A stretch of DNA of 64,000 nt from Streptomyces cyaneochromogenes (GTDB taxonomy: Bacteria > Actinomycetota > Actinomycetes > Streptomycetales > Streptomycetaceae). The stretch lies in NCBI RefSeq assembly GCF_003963535.1, contig NZ_CP034539.1, positions 2,232,001 to 2,296,000 of the forward strand, given 5' to 3'. Positions 26,977-37,198 of the stretch are shown piece after piece. Each line of letters starts with the position of its first letter. Position 1 is the first letter of the stretch. Made by a program: the position numbers and the translations under genes. The notes below the pieces were generated by a model that saw only the letters and a program-made list of their open reading frames with translations, did no database searches and was not told the DNA's origin.

Positions 26977-28002
26977 GTGCGTACCGAACGAACCCTCACC
27001 CGTCTGGACCGGGTGTTCGCCAGGCTGGACCGGGAACCGGAACGTCCGGCACACATCGACGTGCCGAAGATGAGCCGGCACCGGATCGTGCTGCTCGCCT
27101 CCACGCTGGCCTTCTATGTGGCGATCGTATGGGCCGTCCTCATCACTTCGTGGCTGGTCCGGCTCGACTGGCAGGTCATGTTCTTCCGGCCGTACCAGCA
27201 GTGGGCCGAGATCCACGCGTTCGTCGACTACTACGTGGTGCTCGGCCAGCGCGGCCCGACCGCCGTGATGGTCGCGGCCTGGCTGGGCTGGCGTTCGTGG
27301 CGGCAGCACACGCTGCGGCCGCTGCTCGCGCTCGGTGTCTCACTGCTCCTGCTGAACATCACCGTGGGTGCCGCCAAGCTCGGCATGGGCCGTCTCGGCC
27401 CCCACTACGCGACCTCCATCGGCTCGAACGAGATGTGGCTGGGCGGCGATATATTTCCCAGCGGCCACACCGCCAACGCCGTGGTGACCTGGGGAATCCT
27501 GGCCTATCTGGCCTCGACCCCGAGAGCGCGCCGCTGGCTGTCGGCCCTGTCCGCGGTGACCTCGCTGGGCGTCGGCCTCGCCACGGTCTACCTCGGTACG
27601 CACTGGCTGAGCGATGTGCTGCTCGGCTGGGCCGCGGGACTGCTGATCATGCTGGCGCTGCCGTGGTTCGAGCCGCTGATCGCACGCGCGGAGACCTGGA
27701 TCCTCGACCTGCGCGACCGTCTGCGCGCACGTCAGGCCGTCCCGGCACAGCTGCCGCCCGCCCCCGTCGAGGTGCCGGTGCTGCTCAAGCCGCACCCGGC
27801 CGCCGCCGAGGACGAGGCAGCGGCATGCGAGGCGGCCTCCGCGGCCCGCTCCGCGCGGACATCCATCCACTTGTCACCGGTACCGCACACGGCCCGCGCG
27901 GAGCGCGCACCGGTCACGCCGGTCGGCAGCCGTCGCCCGCCCCACCCGGACCGCCTGTCGCGCGGCGCCGCCCCGGCGGCCCGGCCGCTGACGGGCGGCT
28001 GA
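26977..28002 (+). CDS. PAP2-family membrane phosphatase with cytoplasmic tail
   Basis: The chosen start is GTG 26977, giving 341 residues; a GTG at 26866 would add 37 unlike residues. Five to six membrane helices carry the PAP2 signature: KLGMGRLGP (motif 1), PSGHTANAV (motif 2) and GTHWLSDVLLGW (motif 3), with both catalytic His present. It should dephosphorylate an isoprenoid or lipid phosphate at the membrane. A 95-residue Ala/Pro/Arg-rich tail follows. Upstream, GGAAC (26944-26948) and CGTC (26967-26970) are 18 nt apart, resembling a SigE (cell-envelope stress) promoter, and the start would be nearly leaderless. Confidence 0.85.
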   Translation: MRTERTLTRLDRVFARLDREPERPAHIDVPKMSRHRIVLLASTLAFYVAIVWAVLITSWLVRLDWQVMFFRPYQQWAEIHAFVDYYVVLGQRGPTAVMVAAWLGWRSWRQHTLRPLLALGVSLLLLNITVGAAKLGMGRLGPHYATSIGSNEMWLGGDIFPSGHTANAVVTWGILAYLASTPRARRWLSALSAVTSLGVGLATVYLGTHWLSDVLLGWAAGLLIMLALPWFEPLIARAETWILDLRDRLRARQAVPAQLPPAPVEVPVLLKPHPAAAEDEAAACEAASAARSARTSIHLSPVPHTARAERAPVTPVGSRRPPHPDRLSRGAAPAARPLTGG

Positions 28003-28077
28003 GCACAGGCCGGCGCGGGACGGCACGGAACAGCGGGGTTCGGCACGGGTTCGGTACGCACAACCGGCCCGCACGAC

Positions 28078-28113
28078 GAAGGCCCCGGCTCCTCTCCAGG
28101 AGCCGGGGCCTTC
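28078..28113. terminator. Bidirectional terminator, PAP2 / I78 genes
   Basis: GAAGGCCCCGGCTCCT (28078-28093) and AGGAGCCGGGGCCTTC (28098-28113) make a perfect 16-bp stem with a 4-nt loop between two convergent genes. Confidence 0.9.
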
Positions 28114-28143
28114 GCTCTCGCACAGCCCCGCGTCAAGCCTGCG

Positions 28144-28359
28144 TCAGCCCTTCCAGGCCCGCGCCACCTGGCCGTCCTTGACCTCGAAGTTCAGCCGGCC
28201 CTCGCGGTACTCCATGGTGATGATCGCCCCCGGCGGCAGCGAACGCACCGTCGACCACCCTCGGTCACGGGCGAGCCGCTCGGCCCGGTCGGCGTCGAGT
28301 CCGACATAGGTGTCCGGGTTGTCACCGGCTTCGGCAGGGGGTTTCGGAATGGGTGCCAT
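28144..28359 (-). CDS. I78-family peptidase-inhibitor-like small protein
   Basis: This 71-residue protein has the I78 pattern: a Leu/Ala-rich helix (LDADRAERLARDRGW), then TVRSLPPGAIITMEYREGRLNFEVKDGQVARAWKG, where P-G, R-L-N and the terminal G match potato-inhibitor-like I78 proteins. It has no signal peptide, so it may be cytosolic. Its target is not evident. Confidence 0.72.
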   Translation of the reverse strand: MAPIPKPPAEAGDNPDTYVGLDADRAERLARDRGWSTVRSLPPGAIITMEYREGRLNFEVKDGQVARAWKG

Positions 28360-28804
28360 GCCGCCACGCTAGGGCCTGCACGAAGGGTCGGGCCAGAGCG
28401 GACCGTGAACCTTTGTAGCTGCCATCCGAGTCACACGTACCTCTCGGGTCACGCTTTTGTCACAGGATCACGACACGCGTTTCAGCCGTACTTCGTCACA
28501 CTAACGAGCGGTTCCATAGGCCTTCCGCAGGCATTCGATCGTAATTCCCGCGTGTCGCGACGACCCCGTCAATAGCCCGGCGGAAAAGTTCCCGGAGAAC
28601 TGCCCGCGAACTCGTTTTCCCCGCCATTCCGCACCGGCCGCGGAAGCCGTTTCCGCACAGAAAGTACATGGTTCTGGCACAGAACCCCCGTACGCCCCCT
28701 GTCGGAGCGCTGCCGACGCGAGCATCATGGCGTGAGCTCGCGTCGGCGCGTGCGGCGCGGGTTCAGCGGGCCCGGGGCGCGACGAGCGAAGGGGCGAGCC
28801 AGCG
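28360..28804. other. Intergenic region upstream of ctaD
   Basis: These 445 bases contain a lower-GC stretch (about 28430-28680) and no convincing gene. They presumably hold the divergent promoters of the I78 gene and ctaD. I see no strong palindrome. Confidence 0.45.
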
Positions 28805-30499
28805 ATGGGGACGCAGACCGTACGAGGGACGGCACGGCCCATGCGAGGCATCCAGCCCGGCGGCCGTGTGGTCGTCGACTGGCTGACCACCACCGACCAC
28901 AAGAAGATCGGGCACCTCTACCTGATCACGTCATTCGTGTTCTTCCTGGCCGGTGGTGTCATGGCACTGCTGATGCGGGCCGAACTGGCCCGGCCGGGGC
29001 TGCAGCTGCTGACCAACGAGCAGTTCAACCAACTGTTCACCATGCACGGCACGATCATGCTGCTGCTGTTCGCGACCCCGACCTTCGCGGGCTTCGCCAA
29101 CGAGCTGATGCCGCTGCAGATCGGCGCCCCGGACGTGGCCTTCCCCCGGCTGAACATGTTCTCGTACTGGCTGTTCCTGTTCGGCGGCCTGATCGTGATG
29201 GGCTCGCTGATCGTGCCGAGCGGGCCCGCCTCCTTCGGCTGGACCGCCTACGCGCCGCTCAACGGCCTGGAGCGCTCCCCGGGGATCGGCGCCGACCTGT
29301 GGATCATGGGCCTCGCGCTGGCCGGCTTCGGCACGATCCTCGGCGCGGTCAACTTCATCACCACGATCATCGGGATGCGCGCCCCGGGCATGACGATGTT
29401 CCGGATGCCGATCTTCGTGTGGAACACACTGTTCACGTCGATCATGATCCTGATGGCGTTCCCGGTGCTCGCGGCGGCGCTGCTCTGTCTGGAGTCGGAC
29501 CGGCGGTTCGGCTCGCACATCTTCGACGCGACCAACGGCGGGACGCTGCTGTGGCAGCACCTTTTCTGGTTCTTCGGCCATCCCGAGGTGTACATCATCG
29601 CGCTGCCGTTCTTCGGGATCATCAGCGAGATCATCCCGGTCTTCTCGCGCAAGCCGATGTTCGGCTATCTGACGCTGGTCGCGGCGACGATGGCGATCAC
29701 CGGTCTGTCGATGGTGGTGTGGGCGCACCACATGTTCGCGACGGGCGCGGTGCTGCTGCCCTTCTTCTCCTTCATGAGCTTCCTGATCGCGGTGCCCACG
29801 GGCGTGAAGTTCTTCAACTGGACCGGCACCATGCTCAAGGGCTCGCTGTCCTTCGAGACGCCGATGCTGTGGTCGGTGGGCTTCCTGGTGACGTTCCTGT
29901 TCGGCGGCCTGACCGGGGTGATCCTGGCGTCGCCGCCGATGGACTTCCACGTCACGGACACCTACTTCGTGGTCGCGCACTTCCACTACGTCGTCTTCGG
30001 CACGGTTGTCTTCGCGATCTTCGCCGGGTTCTACTTCTGGTGGCCGAAGTTCACCGGGAAGATGCTGGACGAACGGCTCGGCAAGATCCAGTTCTGGACC
30101 CTGTTCATCGGCTTCCACACCACCTTCCTGGTGCAGCACTGGCTGGGCGCGGAGGGCATGCCGCGCCGGTACGCCGACTATCTCGCCGCCGACGGCTTCA
30201 CGGCGCTGAACACGGTCTCGACGATCGGCGCGTTCCTGCTCGGCATGTCCACACTGCCGTTCCTCTACAACGTCTGGAAGACCGCCAAGTACGGCAGGAA
30301 GGTCGAGGTCGACGACCCCTGGGGCTACGGCCGCTCCCTGGAGTGGGCGACGTCCTGCCCGCCCCCGCGGCACAACTTCACGACGCTGCCGCGGATCCGT
30401 TCCGAGTCCCCGGCGTTCGACCTGCATCATCCCGACCACGCGTGGGAGGCTCCGCAGCCCGAGCCAAGGAGCGAGCAAGCCGGCCGTGAGCCGTCCTGA
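28805..30499 (+). CDS. ctaD: Cytochrome c oxidase subunit I (aa3 type), solitary copy
   Basis: The 564-residue protein has 12 predicted helices and the full haem-copper ligand set: His in [10 protein letters not shown] (low-spin haem), [11 protein letters not shown] (CuB His and the cross-linked Tyr), WAHHMFATG (CuB His pair) and [11 protein letters not shown] (haem ligands). K-channel residues around [18 protein letters not shown] are present. No subunit II, III or IV, haem A synthase or qcr gene is nearby, so this is an isolated copy that must use subunits coded elsewhere. Its last 122 bp overlap the convergent WYL gene. Confidence 0.95.
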   Translation: MGTQTVRGTARPMRGIQPGGRVVVDWLTTTDHKKIGHLYLITSFVFFLAGGVMALLMRAELARPGLQLLTNEQFNQLFTMHGTIMLLLFATPTFAGFANELMPLQIGAPDVAFPRLNMFSYWLFLFGGLIVMGSLIVPSGPASFGWTAYAPLNGLERSPGIGADLWIMGLALAGFGTILGAVNFITTIIGMRAPGMTMFRMPIFVWNTLFTSIMILMAFPVLAAALLCLESDRRFGSHIFDATNGGTLLWQHLFWFFGHPEVYIIALPFFGIISEIIPVFSRKPMFGYLTLVAATMAITGLSMVVWAHHMFATGAVLLPFFSFMSFLIAVPTGVKFFNWTGTMLKGSLSFETPMLWSVGFLVTFLFGGLTGVILASPPMDFHVTDTYFVVAHFHYVVFGTVVFAIFAGFYFWWPKFTGKMLDERLGKIQFWTLFIGFHTTFLVQHWLGAEGMPRRYADYLAADGFTALNTVSTIGAFLLGMSTLPFLYNVWKTAKYGRKVEVDDPWGYGRSLEWATSCPPPRHNFTTLPRIRSESPAFDLHHPDHAWEAPQPEPRSEQAGREPS

Positions 30500-31418
30500 T
30501 CCTCTCGACGAGTTCGTCCGGCTCCAGGACCTCGAACTCGAAGCCCATCAGCATCACGTGGATCACCATCACGTCGAGGCTCCCGGCGCCGGTGCGCAGC
30601 AGACAGCTGTCGGGACCCTCCGCCTCCAGCTGCCCGGTGGTGGGCGAGATGCTCGCCGCCGCCTCCTCCAGGGGCACCAGCAGCCGGATGACGGCGTGCG
30701 AGGCGTACGCGCGCGTGGAGACGCCCTGGGAGACGTACGCGGCGAGGTCCTCGGCGGGCGGGGTGCGCGGGGCGAAGCGCGGGCCGTGCGGCGGCTTGGG
30801 GGTGATGCGGTCGACGCGGAACGTACGCCAGTCGTCGCGGTCGAGGTCCCAGGCGACCAGATACCAGCGGCGCTCGCTGCACACCAGGCGGTGCGGTTCG
30901 ACGCTGCGGCGGGTGGGGGCGCCCTCGTGGTCGCGGTACTCGAAGCGCAGCCGCTCGGCGTCCCGGCAGAGGTGGGCCAGCTCGGTCAGGACGGCCGGGT
31001 CGACGGCGGAGGGCTGGGGGCCGCGCAGCATCGGCACGGTGAAGGCGTTGAGGGCGCCCACCCGGCGGCGCAGGCGGCCCGGCAGGACCTGCTCCAGCTT
31101 GGCGAGGGCCCGTACGGAGGTCTCGCCGATGCCCTCGATGCCCTGGCCGGCGGCGGTGCGCAGGCCTACGGCGACCGCGACGGCCTCGTCGTCGTCCAGC
31201 AGCAGGGGTGGCAGCTCGGCGCCGGCGCCGAGCTGGTAGCCGCCGCCCGTGCCGGGGCTGGCGTTGACCGGGTAGCCCAGCTCGCGCAGCCGGTCGACGT
31301 CGCGGCGGACCGTGCGCGGGGTGACGCCCAGGCGTTCGGCCAGGTCGGCGCCGGACCATTCCCGGTGGGCCTGGAGGAGGGAGAGGAGCCGCAGGAGTCT
31401 GGCGGAGGTGTCCAGCAT
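30378..31418 (-). CDS. HTH/WYL-domain transcriptional regulator (DeoR/YafY type)
   Basis: The 346-residue protein has an N-terminal HTH_11 domain ([47 protein letters not shown]) and a WYL domain at about residues 150-215, with [30 protein letters not shown] proteins sense ligands, often nucleic acids or nucleotides, and include PafBC. A WCX-like C-terminal domain ends at [12 protein letters not shown]. The remaining 28 residues ([16 protein letters not shown]) are coded antisense to ctaD and look like a read-through tail. It starts 7 bp after the upstream hypothetical gene. Confidence 0.88.
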   Translation of the reverse strand: MLDTSARLLRLLSLLQAHREWSGADLAERLGVTPRTVRRDVDRLRELGYPVNASPGTGGGYQLGAGAELPPLLLDDDEAVAVAVGLRTAAGQGIEGIGETSVRALAKLEQVLPGRLRRRVGALNAFTVPMLRGPQPSAVDPAVLTELAHLCRDAERLRFEYRDHEGAPTRRSVEPHRLVCSERRWYLVAWDLDRDDWRTFRVDRITPKPPHGPRFAPRTPPAEDLAAYVSQGVSTRAYASHAVIRLLVPLEEAAASISPTTGQLEAEGPDSCLLRTGAGSLDVMVIHVMLMGFEFEVLEPDELVERIRTAHGRLARSLARAAEPPTRGRDDAGRTPGTRNGSAAAS

Positions 31419-31425
31419 GAAGCGC

Positions 31426-31899
31426 CTAACAGCTCGGGGATGCGGGTTTCACGGGCGAGTGCGGGTCCATCGTGGCCGATCGCGCCCGCGCGGCGGTAGC
31501 CGCAGATTCGGCACAGCCCCGCGCCCCTAACGGCGTCGCCGGGACCCGGGATTCCACGCTCAAGTTGCCCTGGCGAGTTTCGTACGGGACTCGGGAAGCG
31601 TGAGAGTGCACCTTCATCGCGCCCGGCGCCAAGCGGTGCGGCTGGCCCTTCGTCACGCTGGCGTACGCGTCCCAGTGGCCCTCCGGCAGGGCGACGCTGC
31701 TGGGCAGGGCGGCGCGCAGACGGCCGCGGGTGGCGGGGGTCAGCGGGAGGCTGACCTCCTCGTGGCCCTCGCGGTGGCGCAGCACCAGGTGGGCTTCACC
31801 GGTGGCTCCGGCCACGGTGACGTCGAAGGTCAGTCCGCCGGCCGAATCCGCGATGCAGTCGGCGCGCAGTGGTACTGCCTGCGGCACGGGCGTCGTCAT
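31426..31899 (-). CDS. Hypothetical protein, probably 3'-truncated
   Basis: The first 115 of 157 residues form a beta-rich domain (LRADCIADSAGGLTFDVTVAG, AHLVLRHREGHEEVSLPL, LPEGHWDAYASV) like proteins found beside Streptomyces glycosyltransferases and transferases. From PLGARGCAESAATAARARS the coding sequence runs through a repeat common between Streptomyces genes (31470-31536), so the natural C-terminus is probably lost. It lies just upstream of the WYL regulator on the same strand. Function unknown. Confidence 0.55.
   Translation of the reverse strand: MTTPVPQAVPLRADCIADSAGGLTFDVTVAGATGEAHLVLRHREGHEEVSLPLTPATRGRLRAALPSSVALPEGHWDAYASVTKGQPHRLAPGAMKVHSHASRVPYETRQGNLSVESRVPATPLGARGCAESAATAARARSATMDPHSPVKPASPSC
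31470..31536 (-). repeat. Streptomyces-type dispersed repeat within a coding tail
   Basis: On the minus strand the stretch contains TTAGGGGCGCGGGGCTGTGC, then CGAATCTGCGGCTACCGCCG, matching from memory a very frequent intergenic repeat of Streptomyces (GGGGCGCGGGGCTGT... GCGGCTCCGCCGCG). Here it codes the tail of the hypothetical protein. Not checked by search. Confidence 0.5.
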
Positions 31900-31969
31900 G
31901 CGGTGCGGTTTCCTCCCTCGGCGTTCTGCTCCGCCAGTTGGACCGGCGACGCGGCCTTTTGGTTGCCCG

Positions 31970-33265
31970 TCAGGGCTCGTACGACAGCTGTGGGACGTCG
32001 AAGCACGTGTTGTTCATGTCTCCCTGGGCGACCCATCCCCGGCCGTCCTCCCAGCGGGCCACCGACAGACAGGTCCGGCGGCTCTTCGGTGGTTCGGCCA
32101 GCCGCTCGAACCTGACCGGGATCAGCAGGCCGTCGGCGGTGTATCCCTGGCTGCGGTTCATGTGGTCGTCGACGCACGCGCGCGTGACGCCCCGGTCGGC
32201 GCACGCCTTCGCCGCGTCCGTGAACCACATGGCCGCGGCCCAGCCCTCCAGTTGCCACTGGGAGTGCGCCTCCAGGTCGTTCGTGGCGTCCCGGAACTCC
32301 CGTACGGCGTCCTGGTCCTTGTCCTCGAAATTGCGGGACGACCCGGTCGCCCACAGGGCGTTGCGGCAGCGCGGGGCGTCCTTGTAGTCCTCGGTGACGG
32401 TGGAGGTCCAGTTCTGTACGTTCGTGACCTTGGCGGTGACCTCGGCGCCGACATCGTCCATCGCCTCGCACAGCCGGGCGTTGCCGTGGCTGTCGATGGC
32501 GTCGAAGACGAGGTCGGCGCCCTGCTCCTTCAGATCGGCCGCCACCGCGCGGAAGTTGGGCAGCGCGAAGTCGACCTGCTCGGTGACCACCTTGTAGCCC
32601 TCGGCCTTCAGCCCCCGCTCGACGAGCCGGGCGTAGGCGGCGGACGCGGGCTGGTTGTACGAGACGACGGCGGCCGTACGGGCACCGTGCTCGCGCTTGA
32701 AGTAGCGGTAGACCTCGGTGCCGCCGTACTGCTTGCCGTCCCAGCCGGTCGTGCCGTCGCGGGGGGCGAGGCTGCCGTAGATGCCGTAGAGGTGCGGGTA
32801 GGTGTCGTAGGCGGCCCCGATGGGCTGGCCGCCGATGTCGGGCACGCGCGCGCGTGAGACGCGGGAGGCGCCCGCGTAGTCCAGGGCGGTGGTGGCGACC
32901 AGGGCGACGACCTTCTCCTCGTCGATCAGCTCGTGCACGCACTCGTTGTTGCCGACGCCGCTGCCGCCGTCGTCGCACTCGCGCACCTCGACCAGGCGCC
33001 CGTCGACGCCCCCGCGCGCGTTGAGGCGGTCGAAGTAGGCTTTGGCCCCGTCGCGCGGGCCGGTGAAGGCGTTGCCGCCGACGGGACTGGTGGCGCTGGT
33101 GACGATGCCGACCCGGATCGGGGTGCGGTCGCCCGCGGGCTCCGAGGCAGTGCCCCGGTCGCGGTGCTCGAAGTCGCTCTCCGGCAGCCGGCTGCCGCAC
33201 GCCGTACTCAGAGCCAGCACCATCACGGCGATCGCCGCCTCAGCACCCCGGGATCGGCGACCCAT
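31970..33265 (-). CDS. Branched-chain-amino-acid-type ABC substrate-binding lipoprotein
   Basis: The 431-residue precursor has a lipoprotein signal (IAVMVLALSTAC; lipobox LSTAC). The mature protein is a type I periplasmic-binding fold: IRVGIVTSATSPVGGNAFTG, AKAYFDRLNARGGVDGRLVEV, VVALVATTALDYAGASRV and AAVVSYNQPASAAYARL are the LivJ/Peripla_BP_6 landmarks. It should capture the ligand for the divergent livHMG-livF genes. Two Cys pairs are unusual for LivJ. It overlaps the end of the upstream lipoprotein gene by 26 bp, so the two are coupled. Confidence 0.9.
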   Translation of the reverse strand: MGRRSRGAEAAIAVMVLALSTACGSRLPESDFEHRDRGTASEPAGDRTPIRVGIVTSATSPVGGNAFTGPRDGAKAYFDRLNARGGVDGRLVEVRECDDGGSGVGNNECVHELIDEEKVVALVATTALDYAGASRVSRARVPDIGGQPIGAAYDTYPHLYGIYGSLAPRDGTTGWDGKQYGGTEVYRYFKREHGARTAAVVSYNQPASAAYARLVERGLKAEGYKVVTEQVDFALPNFRAVAADLKEQGADLVFDAIDSHGNARLCEAMDDVGAEVTAKVTNVQNWTSTVTEDYKDAPRCRNALWATGSSRNFEDKDQDAVREFRDATNDLEAHSQWQLEGWAAAMWFTDAAKACADRGVTRACVDDHMNRSQGYTADGLLIPVRFERLAEPPKSRRTCLSVARWEDGRGWVAQGDMNNTCFDVPQLSYEP

Positions 33266-33800
33266 TGCCGCTCAACTGGACCAGCGCGCACAGCGTCTTG
33301 GCGGACACCTTCCAGGTGCCGTCCTGTTCGACGGCGGTTCCGGAGGCGTTCGGCAGGGCGGTCGCGCCCTTCAGGGTCAGGTCGTACGTCACGTTCGCCT
33401 CGGTCGGCGAGGTGAACTCGACCTTGGAGACCTTCGCCTGGACCTGTCCGCCGCGCTCGTCACCGCTGAACGCCTGCAGGACCGGCGCCATCCGGTCGCC
33501 GTTCTCCAGGACGGTCTGCTTGTCCTCCATGGACGTTGCCGGGTCGAAGAACTTCCGCCAGTTCTGCTTGATCTCCGTCTCGGCCGCCCCCGCGTCGGCG
33601 GGTGCCGTCGCGGCCGGCGACTGCCCGCCGGGTTCGGTCTGCTCGACGGTCGGTGTCGGCGGCGTCTCGTTCCCGCCGCCTCCCTCGTCGTCGCTGCAGG
33701 CCGCGAGGGCCGGGGTGAGGAAGAGGAGCAGGGCGGCCGCCAGCGCCGTCCCCCGTCCCCTGTGCGCGATGCTCCGCCTGACGTCGCTCCCGAGAACCAT
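33240..33800 (-). CDS. Small secreted lipoprotein, liv-linked
   Basis: From ATG 33800 the precursor has 186 residues with a lipoprotein signal (LFLTPALAACSDDEG). After a Thr/Pro/Gly-rich linker the domain (EIKQNWRKFFDPATSMEDKQ, VLENGDRMAPVLQAFSG, KVSKVEFTSPTEANVTYDLTL, GTWKVSAKTLCALVQL) looks like the low-molecular-weight Mce-associated or NTF2-like lipoproteins of actinomycetes. It shares a transcript with the substrate-binding lipoprotein and is divergent from the permease genes. Its role in transport is unknown. Confidence 0.72.
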   Translation of the reverse strand: MVLGSDVRRSIAHRGRGTALAAALLLFLTPALAACSDDEGGGGNETPPTPTVEQTEPGGQSPAATAPADAGAAETEIKQNWRKFFDPATSMEDKQTVLENGDRMAPVLQAFSGDERGGQVQAKVSKVEFTSPTEANVTYDLTLKGATALPNASGTAVEQDGTWKVSAKTLCALVQLSGNGSPIPGC

Positions 33801-33985
33801 CTGGCTCACCGCCGGGTGTCGATCCGGGCCGTGCGCGCCCGGTGCTTTCAGGGTCAGCTTGCAGGAGGCATAGTGCAAGTCCATTGGCGGACATGGAAGA
33901 GCGCCAGGCACATGCGCAGAAACCAGACGTGCGTGCACTGAGATCCCGGCACGCACGCACCGAACCCGATGTGTGGGAGCCAGCG

Positions 33986-34462
33986 ATGCGGACAGCCCGA
34001 CTGCGGACCGTGCACCCGGTGATCTGGGCCGGCTGGGCCGCGCTCGCGGCCGGTGCGGTGCTGTGCGTCATCGGCTGGTACGGCGTCTCCGGCGAGCGGT
34101 TCGCCGAGCGGCAGCTGCCGTATCTCGCGTCCTGCACGGTGCCCGGCGCCGCGCTGATCATCGCCGGCTCGGTGCTGCTGACCCATGGCCGGGGCGCGCT
34201 CGCCGCCGCGCGCGTGGAGGAGCTGTACGGCCTTCTGGTGGCCGCCGAGCCCGCCGACGCCGAGGAGTCCGGCCAGTCGCCCACGGCGCCGCTCGCGGTC
34301 AGCGGGGACCTGCTGATGGTGCCCGGGGGCACCCTCTGGCACCGCGCGGACTGCCCGCTGGTCGCCGGGAAGGCGGAGGCCGTACCTGTCGATGCGAAGC
34401 TGGTGAGGAGTGGCGAACTGGGCCCGTGCCCGATCTGTGAGCCCGTCGAGGCGGATCACTGA
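33986..34462 (+). CDS. Two-helix membrane protein with C-terminal Cys/His domain
   Basis: The start at ATG 33986 follows GGGAG; ATG 33893 upstream has no ribosome site at a normal distance. The product has 158 residues: two membrane helices (WAGWAALAAGAVLCVIGWY and CTVPGAALIIAGSVLL), a short helical linker, and a C-terminal domain with LWHRADCPLVAGK and LGPCPICEP. His, Cys and a CPxC pair resemble the small metal-binding domain of Ada-type proteins. It lies 25 bp upstream of the liv permease gene and is likely co-transcribed. Confidence 0.7.
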   Translation: MRTARLRTVHPVIWAGWAALAAGAVLCVIGWYGVSGERFAERQLPYLASCTVPGAALIIAGSVLLTHGRGALAAARVEELYGLLVAAEPADAEESGQSPTAPLAVSGDLLMVPGGTLWHRADCPLVAGKAEAVPVDAKLVRSGELGPCPICEPVEADH

Positions 34463-34487
34463 GGCGGATGACCGAGGCGGATGACCG

Positions 34488-37198
34488 ATGTCCTCGCTGA
34501 CGTACGACCTCGCCCTGGCCGGCCTGTCGGTCGGCAGCGCCGCCGCGCTCACCGGGATCGGCCTGATCGTCACCTACCGCGCGACCGGCGTGCTGAACTT
34601 CGCGCACGGGGCGATCGCGATGGTGTGCGCCTACGCGCTGCGCCAGTGCGTGGTGGAGTGGGGCTGGCCGCTGTGGGCGGCCGCGACGGTGACGCTGCTG
34701 GTGCTGGCGCCCGGTATCGGGATGGCGCTGGAACGGTTCGTCTTCCGGCCGCTGTCGGTGCTGGGCAGCGACCCGGCACAGACCCTGGTCGCGTCCATCG
34801 GCGTGTTCGTGCTGCTGGTGGGCGGCGCCGCGCTGCTGTGGGGCCAGGGGGCGCGGGACGACGCGCCGGAGCTGGTGTCGGCGGACCCCTGGGGCCAGCT
34901 GGCGGTGGCACTGCTGCTGGCGGCCGGCGTCGGCGCGGTCATCCGCTGGACCCGCTTCGGCCGGGAGCTGCGGGCCGTGGTCGACGACCGCCAACTGGCC
35001 GTCCTCGGGGGCGTCGACGCGGACCGGGTGGCGGCCGCGGGCTGGGCGTTCGGCTCGTTCACGGCGGGCCTGACGGGCGTACTGCTGGCACCGTACGTGC
35101 GCCTGGACCCGTACGGCCTTCCGCTGCTGGTCATGGAGGTGGTCGCGGTCGCGGTGGCGGCCCGGATGCGCAGCCTGCCGGTCGCCGTGCTGACGGCGCT
35201 GGCCATCGGGGTGGCGCAGAGCCAGCTGACGCGCCTGCACCCGACGGGCTGGGGCGCACCCTTGCTGCAGGCCGTCAGCACGAACCTGTTCGTCGTCGCC
35301 CTGCTGATCGCGGCCCTGGCCCTCCCCCGCGTGGGCACCCGCGACGCCCTCCCGCGCACGGCCACCGCGCGCGTGCCGACCCCACCGGGGGCCTGGATCG
35401 TGGCGGCGGTGCTCTTCCTGCTCCCGCTGGGCTTCGCGGGCTCCGACCTGCATACCTCGGTGCAGGTGCCGGCGCTGGCCGTGGTGCTGCTCTCCCTGGT
35501 CGTGGTCACGGGCCGCGGCGGCCAGATCTCCCTCGGCCAGGCGGCGTACGCGGGCCTGGGCGCCCTGTTCACGGCCCTGCTGGCGGCCGGCCGCTTCCCG
35601 GGGCTGCCCCGGCTGCCGGAGCTCGCGGCACTGGCCCTGGCGGTCGCCTTGGTGGCCCCCCTGGGTCTCCTGACCGGCTGGCCGGCGATCAGCCGCCGGG
35701 GCCTGGCCCTGGCGCTGGTGACCTTCGCGGTGGGCGTGGGCGTGAGCCGCTTCGTGTTCGCCCAGCCCTACGCCGTCTCGGGCCTGTCCCTGGGCCGCCC
35801 GGCGGGCTTCGAGGGCGACCGCGCGTACTACGTCCTGGAACTGACCCTCCTCGCGGCCGCCCTCCTGGCGACCTGGCTGCTGCGCCGGGGCCGCACGGGC
35901 CGGGCCCTGGCGGCGATGCGGGACCACGAGCCGGGCGCGTCGGCGGCGGGCGTCCAGGTGCCCTCCTTGAAACTCCTGGCCTTCGTCTCGGGCGCGGCCC
36001 TGGCGGCCCTGGGCGGCGGCCTGCTCGGCATGGGCCTGCGCGCCTTCGACCCGTCCGCCTACGACCCCGTCCGCGGCCTCCTCTGGTTCGCCGCGGTGGT
36101 CGTCCTGGGCGCCGACAGCACCCTGGGCGCCCTGGCCGCGGCGGCCCTCCTGGTGGGCCTGGACGCGGGCGCCCGGGGCGGGGTGGCCGCGGCCCTGATC
36201 GGGGTGCTGGCGGTGCTGGTGGGACGGTTCCCCGGGGGGCCGTACGAGGCGGCTCGGGCGGCGGCGGGGAGGCTGCGGGGGCGGCGGGGGGTGGCGCTGA
36301 CGGCGTTGGGGGTGGAGGTGCGGGGGCGGCTGCGGCCGCCGGATCGCCGGGCGGCGCCACCCCGGGTGGCACGATCAGCCGCCGGCGGCGCCGAGCCCCC
36401 ACAGGGGCCACCCGCAACCGACGACGAAAGCCGCACGAGCGGTGCGGGTGGGAAACCGAACGCGGCCGAAGGCCGCGTGCCCACCCACGCGCAAGCGCCC
36501 GAAGAGCCCACCCTCACCACCCACCACCTCCAGGCCCGCTACGACGGCTTCACCGTTCTGGAGGACATCACCCTCACCGTCCCACCGGGCCGGGTCACCG
36601 CCGTCATCGGCCCCAACGGCGCAGGCAAGAGCACCCTGTTCCACTGCCTGGCCGGCACCCACCGCCCCACCCGAGGCCAAGTCCTCCTCGGCACCCGCGA
36701 CATCACCCACCTGCCCGCCCACGCCCGCACCCGCCTCGGCATCGCCCGCACCTTCCAGCAACTGGCCGTCTTCCCCTCACTGACCGTCGCCGAGAACGTC
36801 CGCGTAGGCGCCGAACAGGGCCGCCTCCATGACCCGTCGGCCGTGGAACGATCCCTGCGCCTCCTGGGCCTCGACGGCCCTGTACGCGACCTCCCCGCCG
36901 CCGGCCTCCCCACCGGCACACTCCGGCGCGTCGAACTGGCCCGGGCCCTGGCCGGCAGCCCGCGCGTACTGCTGCTCGACGAGCCCGCCGCCGGCCTGGA
37001 CACCGCCGAGGTCACCTCACTGACCCGGATCCTGAGGGCCCTCGCCGCCGACGGCACCGCCCTGCTCGTCGTCGAGCACGACCTCGACCTGGTCGCCGAC
37101 CTCGCCGACACCGTGCACGTCATGACGGCGGGCCGCATCGTCGCCTCCGGCCCACCCGACCGCGTACTCGACGCCACAGGCCACCAGGAGACCCCGGC

